IMG/VR virus record: IMGVR_UViG_3300042879_001510
Coordinates: 1 to 20,135 of that record
Direction: 5' to 3' (one strand)
DNA from: a virus
Length of the DNA stretch: 20,135 bases
In this document: positions 1 to 9,200 of the stretch, piece after piece
Layout: each line of letters starts with the position of its first letter
Position numbering within the stretch: position 1 is the stretch's first letter
Made by a program: the position numbers and the translations under genes
The notes under the pieces: model-generated
Databases searched by the model: none
Told to the model about the DNA's origin: nothing
What the model saw: the letters and a program-made list of their open reading frames with translations, nothing else

Positions 1-213
1 CTGAACATCGTTACTCCTTATCTTGAGTCAATCCAACAACGTCAAGGTCTTTATGCCTTCCGCGTTATCATGGATGAGTCGAACAACACACCTGACATCA
101 TCGACCGTAACATTCTTTATGGTCAGTTGTACCTACAACCTGCTAGAACTGCTGAATTCATCATTCTTGACTTCAACATTCAATCAACAGGTGCGGCATT
201 TCCAGGTGCCTAA
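1..213 (+). CDS. Tail sheath protein, C-terminal end (partial)
   Basis: This is the last 70 codons of a gene that begins before the window, read in frame from base 1 to the TAA at 211-213. The sheath protein polymerises around the tail tube and contracts to drive the tube into the cell. The visible end has the usual shape of a myophage sheath C-terminus: a segment with LYAFRVIMDESNNTP, then RNILYGQLYLQPAR, then the closing strand FIILDFNIQSTGAAF. The C-terminal domain is the most conserved part of this family (T4 gp18-like). The tail tube gene follows at once, which is the standard sheath-tube order. A strong hairpin terminator lies just after the stop. The rest of the protein is not visible, so its length cannot be judged. 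Confidence 0.85.
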   Translation: MNIVTPYLESIQQRQGLYAFRVIMDESNNTPDIIDRNILYGQLYLQPARTAEFIILDFNIQSTGAAFPGA

Positions 214-224
214 TTGAAATAATC

Positions 225-255
225 GGGGGAGTTGAAATATACTCCCCCAATTTTT
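225..255 (+). terminator. Rho-independent terminator after the sheath gene
   Basis: A perfect 8-bp stem, GGGGGAGT (225-232) with ACTCCCCC (241-248), closes an 8-base loop and is followed by AATTTTT. It starts 12 bases after the sheath stop codon. It probably ends or attenuates the sheath transcript, so the tail tube gene may be transcribed separately. Confidence 0.85.
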
Positions 256-266
256 CAAACTGATTA

Positions 267-274
267 TATTTATA
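267..274 (+). promoter_or_regulatory. TATTTATA boundary motif, candidate late promoter element
   Basis: TATTTATA ends 32 bases before the tail tube start codon and directly follows the sheath terminator. The same 8-mer recurs at 850, 2003, 6250, 16624 and 17250, always at a gene boundary. The role as a phage late promoter is inferred from this placement. Confidence 0.4.
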
Positions 275-306
275 TGAAAGAATGATTTTTAAACTTGGAG
301 AAATAA

Positions 307-795
307 ATGGCTGAACTACTCGATCCTACCGAAATTTTCTTTACCCCATATGAACCGAAACTTGCTAACCGGTTTATTATGTATATCGAAGGTGTTCCTG
401 CTTACCTTATCAAAGGTGCATCACGTCCGAACGTTACCTTTAACGCAATAACTCTTGAACACATCAACGTAAAGAGAATGATTAAGGGTAAAGCAAAGTG
501 GGAACCAGTAACAATTAAGCTTTACGACCCAATCGTACCATCAGCTGCACAAGCAGTTATGGAATGGGTTCGTCTATCACACGAATCTGTAACAGGTCGT
601 GATGGATATTCTGACTTCTACAAGAAGGACATTACATTCAATACACTTGGACCTGTTGGTGACAAGGTTGAAGAATGGACTTTGAAGGGTGCCTTCATTC
701 AGGCAACTTCTATGGGTGAAATGGACTGGGGTGTAGATGACCCCGTTGAAATTTCACTTACACTTGAATACGATTATGCAATTTTGCAGTTCTAA
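307..795 (+). CDS. Tail tube protein (T4 gp19-like)
   Basis: This 162-aa protein is the subunit of the inner tail tube, which stacks as hexameric rings on the baseplate and forms the DNA channel. Length and pattern match the T4 gp19 family: an N-terminal segment with ANRFIMYIEGVPAYLIKGAS, a middle with KWEPVTIKLYDPIVPSAAQA, and a C-terminal EWTLKGAFIQATSMGEMDWG followed by a final β-strand (EISLTLEYDYAIL). It sits between the sheath and tape-measure side genes, as expected. The start ATG has a good Shine-Dalgarno (GGAG at 297-300, six bases upstream). Many C-ending codons and its own terminator on both sides suggest high expression, as expected of a major structural protein. Confidence 0.93.
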   Translation: MAELLDPTEIFFTPYEPKLANRFIMYIEGVPAYLIKGASRPNVTFNAITLEHINVKRMIKGKAKWEPVTIKLYDPIVPSAAQAVMEWVRLSHESVTGRDGYSDFYKKDITFNTLGPVGDKVEEWTLKGAFIQATSMGEMDWGVDDPVEISLTLEYDYAILQF

Positions 796-816
796 TTTTT
801 GAACTTAAAATTTTTG

Positions 817-857
817 TGGGTGTATCGATTTTTTCGGTACACCCATATTTATTTATA
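817..857 (+). terminator. Hairpin terminator after the tube gene, merging into a TATTTATA motif
   Basis: TGGGTGTATCGA (817-828) pairs with TCGGTACACCCA (834-845), a 12-bp stem with one U-G pair and a five-T loop. The downstream side is TATTTATTTATA rather than a pure T run, so it may be a terminator, a processed 3' end, or both a terminator and the next promoter. Confidence 0.7.
850..857 (+). promoter_or_regulatory. TATTTATA boundary motif, candidate late promoter element
   Basis: TATTTATA (850-857) overlaps a second partial copy, TATTTATT at 846-853, and ends 37 bases before the ATG at 895. It lies directly after the hairpin that follows the tube gene. Confidence 0.4.
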
Positions 858-894
858 CGAACAATATTGTTTCATTTAGTTACAGGATTTAGTT

Positions 895-1764
895 ATGGCT
901 CAATTACCAACGGGATATAATCTCTCGAATAGCGGTGAGGCACTATCAGATGCCGAGTTAAAAGCACAACTTTTATCAGAATTCAAACCGACTTCGGTAA
1001 AAAAATCAAATTTTCCAACAGAAATCGTACCACTACCATCAAAGGGATTGGTTTACCCAGAAGGACATCCACTTGCAGAAGGTGTAATCGAAATGAAATA
1101 CATGACTGCAAAGGAAGAGGATATTCTTACTTCACAGAACCTTATTAAACAAGGTGTGGTATTAGATAAACTGTTTGAATCTCTCATTGTCACTCCGATT
1201 AATTATAATGACCTTTATCTTGGTGATAAGAATGCAATCATGGTTGCAGCCCGTATTTTAGGTTATGGTAAGGATTACACAGTTCAGATTGATGACCCGA
1301 ATTCTCCGGGAACAAAACAAAAAGTTACAATTGACCTTACTCAAATAGAGCACAAGGAGGTGGATTATACTCTATTAGAGAACAGAACAAATGAATTTGA
1401 TTTTGAATTACCACAATCAAAGAGAGTGGTGACATTCCGTCTTCTTACACACGGTATCGAAAAAGATATTGATGCGGAGATTAAGGGAATGACAAAACAA
1501 ATTAATCGTAGTGGAATAGATCGTGCTCTAACAACTCGTTTAAAACATATTATTATTGCAGTTGACGGCGAACGTGGACGTGCAGTAATTAATAACTTTG
1601 TTGATAATGAATTGTTTGCGCAAGATTCACGAGCTCTCCGTGCTTACATGAAGGATATTTCACCAGACCTTGATATGACATTTACTTTTATATCAGATTC
1701 AACAGGTGAGGCTTCGGAACTAGCAATTCCGATGGATGTTTCCTTTTTTTGGCCTGGGACTTGA
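895..1764 (+). CDS. T4-type baseplate / tail assembly protein, possible chaperone with frameshift
   Basis: This 289-aa protein resembles the T4 base plate protein family (gp26-type) seen in many marine myophages. The recognisable part is near residues 45-100: EIVPLPSKGLVYPEGHPLAE, then IEMKYMTAKEEDILTSQNLI and GVVLDKLFESLI. It ends in FFWPGT. Start: ATG with AGGA at 884-887, seven bases upstream. Its position, after the tube gene and before the tape measure gene, is where contractile and long-tailed phages carry tail assembly chaperones, often as a shorter and a frameshifted longer form. Its last codons run over a seven-T stretch, and an ORF in another frame continues from there. The family match is from memory of its motifs, and the chaperone role is inferred from position. 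Confidence 0.75.
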   Translation: MAQLPTGYNLSNSGEALSDAELKAQLLSEFKPTSVKKSNFPTEIVPLPSKGLVYPEGHPLAEGVIEMKYMTAKEEDILTSQNLIKQGVVLDKLFESLIVTPINYNDLYLGDKNAIMVAARILGYGKDYTVQIDDPNSPGTKQKVTIDLTQIEHKEVDYTLLENRTNEFDFELPQSKRVVTFRLLTHGIEKDIDAEIKGMTKQINRSGIDRALTTRLKHIIIAVDGERGRAVINNFVDNELFAQDSRALRAYMKDISPDLDMTFTFISDSTGEASELAIPMDVSFFWPGT

Positions 1765-1978
1765 TTATAAAGTTGGTCTCCACGAAGAAATTTTCTCTTT
1801 GTGTTATTACGGAAAAGGTGGATTTTCTTGGGAAGAAGTGTATAACTTACCTATTTATTTGAGAAGATTTTATATTCAACAAGTTAGTAAGGCAGTCGAA
1901 GCCAAAAACAAAGCTGAATCAGAAGCCTCCAAAAAACAATCTACATCTGCTCCAAAATTTTCAAGACCAACGAGATAA
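1736..1978 (+). CDS. Downstream frame of the assembly protein, probably reached by +1/-2 frameshift
   Basis: This short ORF overlaps the end of the preceding gene in a different frame and has no Shine-Dalgarno before its first ATG, which lies inside the preceding coding sequence. The credible coding part starts around 1751 and reads LGLDYKVGLHEEIF, then YYGKGGFSWEEVYNLP, then YLRRFYIQQVSKAVEAKNKA, ending in a polar tail. That HEEIF...GFSWEEVYNLPIYLRRFY pattern is a compact helical domain of the kind placed second in tail chaperone pairs. If ribosomes shift +1 (or -2) at the T7 run, the fused product is about 360 aa. Alternatives are a separately translated small protein or a one-base homopolymer sequencing error. 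Confidence 0.6.
   Translation: MFPFFGLGLDYKVGLHEEIFSLCYYGKGGFSWEEVYNLPIYLRRFYIQQVSKAVEAKNKAESEASKKQSTSAPKFSRPTR
1744..1750 (+). other. Candidate programmed frameshift site (T7 run)
   Basis: In the upstream frame the codons are TCC TTT TTT TGG CCT GGG ACT TGA. A P-site Phe-tRNA on TTT (1747-1749) can re-pair perfectly one base forward (1748-1750) or two bases back (1745-1747). Either shift enters the frame GGC CTG GGA, which stays open to 1978. A -1 shift would not. The stop follows only four codons later. Confidence 0.5.
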
Positions 1979-1994
1979 TCGTGGTATTATTAGA

Positions 1995-2030
1995 AGTCCT
2001 CATATTTATATGTATGAGGACTTTTTTATT
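1995..2030 (+). terminator. Strong rho-independent terminator with TATTTATA across its loop
   Basis: A perfect 10-bp stem, AGTCCTCATA (1995-2004) with TATGAGGACT (2013-2022), has an 8-base loop and a TTTTTATTT tail. It ends the tube-assembly gene group. The boundary motif TATTTATA (2003-2010) runs from the stem into the loop, so terminator and putative promoter occupy the same bases. Confidence 0.85.
2003..2010 (+). promoter_or_regulatory. TATTTATA boundary motif, candidate late promoter element
   Basis: TATTTATA ends 32 bases before the ATG at 2043, the same distance as the copy before the tube gene. It is embedded in a terminator hairpin. Confidence 0.4.
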
Positions 2031-2042
2031 TGAGGTAATACA

Positions 2043-2318
2043 ATGAAACTAACATCACATCAGAAAAAATTAATCCGTGAAGGTATAATGGATCACATCG
2101 TTAATTGGATTGTTGATAAACAATATTGGAAAGCCAAGAAAATGTTTGAGGATGATCCTGAATTACAAAAGATAACTCAAAGAGTTTTTGATAGTATTAC
2201 TAAAGCAGAAAAGCAAGCAGAGGATTATTGTAAGAAATACGGATGTATAGAGCCAACAAAACACACAATTAAACTTGAAAAGTTCAAAGACATTAGAGCA
2301 AAAAAAGGTAAAAAGTAA
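2043..2318 (+). CDS. Small basic helical protein of unknown function
   Basis: This gene encodes 91 aa, rich in Lys, Gln and Glu, and probably all α-helical. The N-terminal stretch HQKKLIREGIMDHIVNWIVD looks amphipathic, and the C-terminus is strongly basic (DIRAKKGKK). It has a Shine-Dalgarno (GAGG at 2032-2035) before its ATG and is followed by the tape measure start 12 bases after its stop, so the two are probably translated from one transcript. No signal peptide or membrane segment is seen. Its place between the assembly protein and the tape measure protein suggests a tail assembly or tape-measure-associated role, but I do not recognise a family and assign no function. Confidence 0.7.
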   Translation: MKLTSHQKKLIREGIMDHIVNWIVDKQYWKAKKMFEDDPELQKITQRVFDSITKAEKQAEDYCKKYGCIEPTKHTIKLEKFKDIRAKKGKK

Positions 2319-2330
2319 TAGTTGTATCAA

Positions 2331-5300
2331 ATGGCAAAACAAAAAGATAATACATCGGCAATAACAGATGACCAAAATAGACTCAATGATTCTTTGAGAA
2401 AGCAACAAGAGATTTTGGGACAAATTGCTGCGCTCGAAAATCAAAGTTTAGAGACATATGCCGATAGATTAAATCTTCAGGAACAACTATATACAAACGC
2501 AAAATTAATAGCAACGGTAGGACAACAAATAGACAAATTGGGTCAATCAGATTCTGACCGTGCAAAACTTTTAACAGAACAATATTCAACACACAGAGAT
2601 TTACTTGACGAAGTGCAAAGTAAATATTTTGATATTGTAACAAATTCTAACAATATAGTTGAAGATTCATTTGAAGTAGTAGATTTATCAAAAGAACAAA
2701 ATAAACTTGCAGAGATTTTGTTGGATACTGAACTTGCAAGAGATGTTCTTGGTGAAAAAGAGTATAATAAACAAAAAGCCCTTTTAGAGTTTATTAGACA
2801 ACGACTCGATTCAATGAACGAAATAAATAACACTCAACAAAGAGCGAATGATTTATCTAAAAAGTTTTTATCTGAAAATACTCTAATTGGTGGTGCTCTT
2901 CAAAAAACTCTCGGTGGTATAGAAAGTTTAGCCGAAAAATTCGGAGGTCATGGTCTCATAGGTCATATTCTTGGTAAGAAAGCATCTAAACTTATAGAAG
3001 AAACAAGAAATAGTATTCGAACAAAAATAGTAAAAGCATTTCAGGAGTCTGGAAGTGCTGGAGTTAATGCATTTTCAGTTGCTAAAATGGCGGCGGGTTC
3101 TTTTGTTAAGTATGCACTTCCTGCACTTGGTATTGCGGGTGTACTCGGTATATTCTATGCAATATCCCATGCAATAGGTCACCTCGATGAAGAACTAAAA
3201 GAGATTGGTCAATTATTTACAGCTAGTAGACAAGAAGCTGATAAGATACACCATATATCTGTTGATATGGCTAAAGAAATGGGTGTTGTTGGTATAAACT
3301 CTATGGAAGTTGCAAAGGGTATAAAGGAAACACAAAATTCTTTAAATGGTTTATCACTTGTTCCTTTATTAAAAGCTGGAAACGAAGAAGCTAAAAAACT
3401 TGTTGAAGACACAACTATTCTAACAGAAAAGTTTGGTCTGTCTGCTGATGAAGTTGGTAATCTTCACGGACTGGCTGCTATTACTAAAAAACCAATCGGT
3501 GAATTAGTAAAAGATAGTATTAAGATGGGTAAAGGGTTTTTAGGAACTAAAGCTTCAATTCAATTGATAGCAAAGTTATCACCAACAATGACGCTGAACT
3601 TTAAGAAAGGTGGACAAGAACTTTTAAAGGCAGCTCAAAAAGCCAAACTATTAGGAATGGAATTGGAAGATGTTCAAAACTTTGGAGAAACTATTCTCGA
3701 TTTTGAATCGTCACTTGAAAAAGAAATGGAAGCTAGAGTTCTTACTGGTAAGAATATAAACTTTGACCTAGCACGTCAGTATGCTCTTAATAATGATATT
3801 GCATCTTTACAAGAAGAAATGTTACATCAACTTGGTTCTTCCGCTGAATTTGAAAAGATGAATTTCTTACAAAGAAAATCAATCGCGGATGCATTTGGTA
3901 TGACAGTAGACCAAGTTGCAAAACTTTTAATTTCTCAAGAAAAATTAAAAGACTTGGGTATAAGTCAAAATAAGTTAGATGTGCTTCAGAGTAAGAATGC
4001 AGAAGAACTTAGAAAAGAATCAGAAAAACTTGGTAGTGGTAAACTAAAAGATTATATAACACAACTTGCAAAAGAAAAAGAAGTAGCAACGATAAATGAA
4101 CGTATAAGTGATGCAATGACAAAAATAAAAGAAACTTTGTCTGCAACACTCGCACCACTTCTTGAACAAGTACACCACTTTTTAGATTCTGCCGAAGGTG
4201 CCGAGTTTATTAAGAGTACAGTCGAAGGTATAAAGACAATTATGTATGGTCTTGTTTCTGCTGGTAAAGCACTTGCATCAGGTATTTCATACGTCAACAA
4301 GTTATTCGGTGGAACTGGGGTAGCAGTTGGTATGATAGGTGGTCTTTTGGCAACAATCGCAACTTACTTTGTAGGAAAGGCTTTGATTGTAAATGGAGTC
4401 AAAGCTTTAACAAGTTCATTAACAGGTGCATCATCTGCCGCAAGTAATCTTGCAGGGGGAGTTCAACAAATAGCCAATGCATCAAGTGGTCTTGGTGGAG
4501 CTGGTGGTGCTGGTGGTCAACTTGCATCATTTGGTTCTGGTATAACACCGTTTGCTCAAAATGCAGTTGCACTCGGAATATCCTTAATTGCTTTTGCTGG
4601 TGCTCTTTGGATAACATCGAAGGCTTTCCAAGAGTTTGCGAAACTAAATTGGGACAATATATACAAAGGTTTGACAGTAATGGGAGCTATGGCGGGGGTC
4701 GCCGTTGTATTAGGATTAGTTGGAAAGTTTTTCATAGCAGATGGTGGCGTTACTGCGGCAGGACTTATGGCATTAGGTGCGTCTCTTGTATTGTTTTCCG
4801 CTTCATTACTTATTGCCGCAAAAGGTCTAGAAATAATGTCCAAAGTAAAATGGAAAGATTTCGATGGAATGTTTACCGCGTTAGTGAAGGTTGCCGCATC
4901 ATTTGGAGTATTAGGTGCGTTACAACCACTTATTTATGCAGGTTCACTGGCTCTCGGTGCCGCTGGTCTTGCCGTCGGTTTATTCGCCGGTAGTGTTTAT
5001 CTTCTCGGCAAAGGACTCAAGTCTTTATCAGAAATAGGAGATATGAGTGCGGCAGGAAAGAACATTGTAAATGGATTGAAAGAACTTGCTAAGGTTCCAA
5101 AGGCATTAGATATAAAGGCAATTGAAGATTCATTTGATGAACTAGAAGATGCTTTGGATGAATTAAATTTTGATGACCTGATTGCATTTGGAGATTTGGC
5201 AAAAGCTGAAATGAAGAAAGCTGGTTCTAATTTAGTCGAAGGTATAAATTCATTGGTCGGTATAAATGAGAATATAAATTGGAGTCAACTTGAAACTACG

Positions 5301-6200
5301 TTTGACTTGTTGGAAGATTCTCTCGATGAATTAGATTTTGATGATGTAAAGGCATTTGCAGAACTTGCAAAAACAGACCTATCAAATGTTGGCTCAAACA
5401 TCAATAAAGGATTAGAATCCTTATCATTGGTAAAAGCAACACCAGACATTCAGAAAAATTTACTTCAAGTAGAAAAGATATTTGATTGGTTTGAAGATGC
5501 ACTTTCAGAATTGGATTATGAAGACATAAAAGAATTTACTAGTACCGCTTGGGAATCAATGACGGGATTTGCAAATAAATTCAAAGAGTTTTTAACATCA
5601 CTTGGTTCTCTTCCAAAAAATTCAGGTTCGATAATCGGTGGATTTTCTTGGTTGATGGGGATGGTATCTGAAGCCGTCAACAATATAGACCCAAGTATTT
5701 TTCAAACGATTGGCGAAATGCAAGTACAAAATCTTACTGCATTCTCAAATAAATTTAGTGATTTTATAAAGACATTGGAGTCAAGTAACGCAAAAGCACC
5801 AAGTGCAATTTCGAATTTGACATCTAACTTCCAATTATTAAACGAAGCCATAAACAAACTAAACGTCAATAAACTAAAAGAACTTTCTAGTATTAGAATG
5901 GAAGTTGCGGAACCAACAGGTATAGTTGGTTTTGTGAATAAACTTCTTTTTGGTAAAACCGCAGATGAGACAACTACTGCTGTTTCAACTCCATCGGGTG
6001 GGGTTGGTGTAAAGAATGAATCGAATGTAAAACTAGATAAGATGATTAAGTTGCTCGAACAACTTGTTGGTGGATTGAATCAACCTACTGTTATTAAGAT
6101 TGGTGATAAGACAGTAGAAACCATCGCAGTAAATGCTGAACGTTTGAGACAACAAAACCCAACACGTTCAGGTGGTCGTCAGATTGACGTGATTTTATAA
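2331..6200 (+). CDS. Tail tape measure protein
   Basis: This protein of about 1,289 aa sets the tail length and is carried inside the tube until DNA injection. The N-terminal 170 residues are Gln/Leu/Glu-rich with coiled-coil character. Hydrophobic helices lie near 257-285, 660-690, 742-768, 781-803, 810-835 and 851-898, a pattern usual for tape measures, which interact with the host membrane. Residues about 930-1090 hold three diverged repeats of 56-60 aa with cores such as DSFDELEDALDELNFDD. The start chosen is ATG 2331; an in-frame TTG at 2322 is possible, but neither has a clear Shine-Dalgarno. At about 0.15 nm per residue the predicted tail is near 190 nm, longer than that of T4 (gp29 is about 590 aa). 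No lysozyme or peptidase motif was noticed. Confidence 0.88.
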   Translation: MAKQKDNTSAITDDQNRLNDSLRKQQEILGQIAALENQSLETYADRLNLQEQLYTNAKLIATVGQQIDKLGQSDSDRAKLLTEQYSTHRDLLDEVQSKYFDIVTNSNNIVEDSFEVVDLSKEQNKLAEILLDTELARDVLGEKEYNKQKALLEFIRQRLDSMNEINNTQQRANDLSKKFLSENTLIGGALQKTLGGIESLAEKFGGHGLIGHILGKKASKLIEETRNSIRTKIVKAFQESGSAGVNAFSVAKMAAGSFVKYALPALGIAGVLGIFYAISHAIGHLDEELKEIGQLFTASRQEADKIHHISVDMAKEMGVVGINSMEVAKGIKETQNSLNGLSLVPLLKAGNEEAKKLVEDTTILTEKFGLSADEVGNLHGLAAITKKPIGELVKDSIKMGKGFLGTKASIQLIAKLSPTMTLNFKKGGQELLKAAQKAKLLGMELEDVQNFGETILDFESSLEKEMEARVLTGKNINFDLARQYALNNDIASLQEEMLHQLGSSAEFEKMNFLQRKSIADAFGMTVDQVAKLLISQEKLKDLGISQNKLDVLQSKNAEELRKESEKLGSGKLKDYITQLAKEKEVATINERISDAMTKIKETLSATLAPLLEQVHHFLDSAEGAEFIKSTVEGIKTIMYGLVSAGKALASGISYVNKLFGGTGVAVGMIGGLLATIATYFVGKALIVNGVKALTSSLTGASSAASNLAGGVQQIANASSGLGGAGGAGGQLASFGSGITPFAQNAVALGISLIAFAGALWITSKAFQEFAKLNWDNIYKGLTVMGAMAGVAVVLGLVGKFFIADGGVTAAGLMALGASLVLFSASLLIAAKGLEIMSKVKWKDFDGMFTALVKVAASFGVLGALQPLIYAGSLALGAAGLAVGLFAGSVYLLGKGLKSLSEIGDMSAAGKNIVNGLKELAKVPKALDIKAIEDSFDELEDALDELNFDDLIAFGDLAKAEMKKAGSNLVEGINSLVGINENINWSQLETTFDLLEDSLDELDFDDVKAFAELAKTDLSNVGSNINKGLESLSLVKATPDIQKNLLQVEKIFDWFEDALSELDYEDIKEFTSTAWESMTGFANKFKEFLTSLGSLPKNSGSIIGGFSWLMGMVSEAVNNIDPSIFQTIGEMQVQNLTAFSNKFSDFIKTLESSNAKAPSAISNLTSNFQLLNEAINKLNVNKLKELSSIRMEVAEPTGIVGFVNKLLFGKTADETTTAVSTPSGGVGVKNESNVKLDKMIKLLEQLVGGLNQPTVIKIGDKTVETIAVNAERLRQQNPTRSGGRQIDVIL
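5118..5634 (+). repeat. Three diverged 56-60-aa repeats in the tape measure protein
   Basis: Repeat starts are at 5118, 5286 and 5466. The cores read IEDSFDELEDALDELNFDD, LETTFDLLEDSLDELDFDD and VEKIFDWFEDALSELDYED, each followed by a helix ending in G/N-x-L-x-SL. A weaker fourth copy may follow near 5700. The acidic helical repeats are protein-level; DNA identity is low. Confidence 0.75.
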
Positions 6201-6245
6201 AGACATTCTCGTACCTACTAGGTAATATCAACATAATTGTCTTTA
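6198..6245 (+). terminator. Weak stem-loop after the tape measure gene
   Basis: TAAAGACA (6198-6205) pairs with TGTCTTTA (6238-6245) around a 32-base loop that contains a small inner palindrome, CCTACTAGG (6214-6222). It overlaps the tape measure stop codon. There is no T run, so this may be a processing or attenuation structure rather than a true terminator. Confidence 0.35.
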
Positions 6246-6249
6246 TCCA

Positions 6250-6257
6250 TATTTATA
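6250..6257 (+). promoter_or_regulatory. TATTTATA boundary motif, candidate late promoter element
   Basis: TATTTATA ends 23 bases before the start of the 1,963-aa baseplate gene. It would drive the long block from 6281 to at least 16632, in which no convincing terminator was seen. Confidence 0.4.
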
Positions 6258-6280
6258 TGTAATAACTATGGGTAAATATA

Positions 6281-9200
6281 ATGGCGTTAGTAGACTTATC
6301 ATCTGACTTATCTAAATTCCGTGTGAATGTAAAAACATCGGTTGAAACTAGACCTGATGTTTCAAAAGCAAAATCCGCACGTTCTTTTGGTGCTTTTCAA
6401 CCGATTTCTGAAAAGCTGTCTAGCTTTGCACCCAAGATAACAAAACCAACTCAAGATAAATTAGAGAATAAACTGGAATCAACAAGTTTAGATAACATAA
6501 TTAAAAAGTTATCCAATGATTTGATTATTAACTCGGTTTCAAGATATAGTCCTGTAAATATATCCGATAAGAGATTAAAACTTACTCAACCTTCAATAGA
6601 AGACATATCTTCTAAATTTCAAGAAATACGTCAAGAAGGATTTACTACAAAGTTAAATAAGTCAGATATTCTCATATTGAGAAGTGAACGTGGTACAAAT
6701 AATACTACTTCTCCTATTGAAGTTAATATGTTATTGGCAAAAACTATTGATAGAAAAAACTCTAGTCCAAATGTTTTTTCGTTTAAGAATACCGATAACA
6801 AAGAATTATCATCACCAAATATTTTTGTTGATAAAAATGATTCATCGGATGATGTTGTAAATCCAGATACAAAAATAAACACAATACCTTTGACTTTTGA
6901 TAGAACATCAAGCAGTCCTGATATTTTACCATCATCTAATGTAATGGATAAATCAGGTCAAAGTCCTGATGTATTAACTCCTACTCTTTCTATGGATGTG
7001 TCAGGTCAAAGTCCTGATGTATTAAAGTCATCGCCAGTTATGGATAAAACTGACCAAAGTCCTGACGTATTTTCACGAGGTGAATCATCTGATAAGTCAA
7101 AAAGTTCTCCAAAAATAAAAACAGATAGTCAAGAATATCTTAATAACATAACTGACCCAAAAACAAAGGTTTTCTCAAAACCACTTTCATTTGATAAATC
7201 CGGTCAATCTGTTCTTGTTAATAAGGACTTAATTTCTCCATTAAATAATGTTGTCAATCCTGATATTGCATTAGAAAAAAGTGTCCTGACTTTTGATAAA
7301 TCACTTCAATCTCCTGAGATATTTACAGAAACATTAAAACAAGGATTGGTGGTAAATCCAAATACAAAGGTATTTAGAATTGAATCTGGTACAAATCACT
7401 TAACAGACGAGAGTAGATTAAATCCAGATGGTATACCATTCAGATTTGAAACCACTTCTAGATTAGAAAAAAGAAATCCTTCAAGAATAGTTGACGATAA
7501 GAACAAGTACACGGGAATTTCCAATCAATTGGAAGATAATAGTTCTTTAAATATTGACGGAGTAAATAGAACAAATCCAATTGGTAGAAATGAAAATCCT
7601 GAAAAATCAATTCTTTCAACAAAAGGAACACAGGAAGTTAATTTCTTCCGAAACGATAATGGAAGTGGATTTACATCAAAAGTTCAAAAGGGTGTATCTG
7701 AATACAACAATAATTCAGAATTTGTTTGGCGTGGTTCAAGACTAAATGCACCAGAAACAAACTTCATTTCAGACACAAATGGTATAGGATTTACAAAGTT
7801 TGCAGTAATAGGTGATACTAAATTCAAAAATGAAACTTCAAAATATGGATTTGAAGGAAAACCTTCGGTCAATTATTTTGATTTAGGAGAAAGATATACT
7901 ACGGATGGATTTTCAACATCTGTTTTTTCTTTAAATTCTTTCTATAAAAAAGATTCTTCTATATTTGACTGGGATGGAAGTAGACAAAATGCATCTACAT
8001 TTGGTAGATTTACAAAATTTGTAACTCCACTTGTTACATCATATGTTAATGACAGTTCTGTTTTTACATGGAAAGGTTCAAATCAAAAAGCACCTGAAGT
8101 AAACTTTTTAGATGGAACTGGTATAAATACAACAAAAGGTTTTCATACATTTGCACAACAATATGATTCCAAGTATAATCACGAATCCTCCAGATACGGG
8201 TGGTTGGGGAATGATTCAACTGCACCACAAACCAATTTCTTTGATGTTAATGAAACAAATGTTCAAAGTGGATTTGATAGATTTGTAACTTTTCTTTCAA
8301 CAAAGTATAAGAATAACACATCAAGATATGGTTGGGTTGGTAGTAATACTCAAGCACCGTCTACAAACTTTTTTACAAATACAAACGCAACTGGATTTAC
8401 TACCTTTTCCACAAAATTATCGACTGAATACAAAACTGAAAATTCTGAGTTTGTTTTTAAGGGAGTTGTTCCGAATCCAACTGATTTCTTCTCAAACACA
8501 AATTCTTCTGGATTCACAACAAAGATTACACATTTAAATTCTCAGTTTTCAAAAGATTCAAGTGTTTATACATTTAAGGGTAATTCAAGACAAGCCCCGA
8601 CGGTAAACTTTATACAAGATACTTCAAACGGTGGTTTTACAAGTTTTGCACAATCTTTAACATCGGAATTTAAGAAAGATATTTCAAAATTTGGATTTAA
8701 GGGAAGTTCAAGACAGGCACCAACTGTAAACTTTATTCAAGACAGTATTAATTCTGGCTTTACAAGTTTTGTACAATCACAAGTTACTGAATTTAAGAAA
8801 GATACATCGAGATTTACTTTTGCCGGTACATCAAGACAGGCAAATGGTGTAAACTACATATCCGATACAATTAACACTGGATTTACAACGTTTGCACAAT
8901 CACAAGTAACTGAATTTAAAACTGATGTGTCAAGATATTCTTTTGTTGGCGGTAGAACAGTATCACCTCAAACTAATTTCTTTTCAGACACACCTTCTTC
9001 TGGATTTGATAGACTTGCTAGATATTTAGATACAAAGTATGTTCCAAAAGTCAGTAAATTCACATGGAATGGTGATAGACAAAATGCACCAGAGGTAAAC
9101 TTCTTTTACATACCCGGTAAAAATCCAAATGCTATTCCTGGATTTAATAAGTTATTCGTTGATAAATCTGAAACAAAATTATCCGATTCTTATTCAGGAC

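Noticed and set aside
23-217. 64-aa ORF at the window start
   Set aside because: It is a shifted-frame reading of the tail sheath end, which matches the sheath family in frame 1.
4607-4993. 128-aa + strand ORF, Arg/Cys-rich
   Set aside because: It is a shadow within the tape measure gene in a different frame, with composition unlike real proteins here.
8122-8129. TATAAATA (T4 late promoter core) on the + strand
   Set aside because: It lies in the middle of the giant coding sequence (Ile-Asn-Thr codons), far from any start; a single hit is expected by chance in AT-rich DNA.
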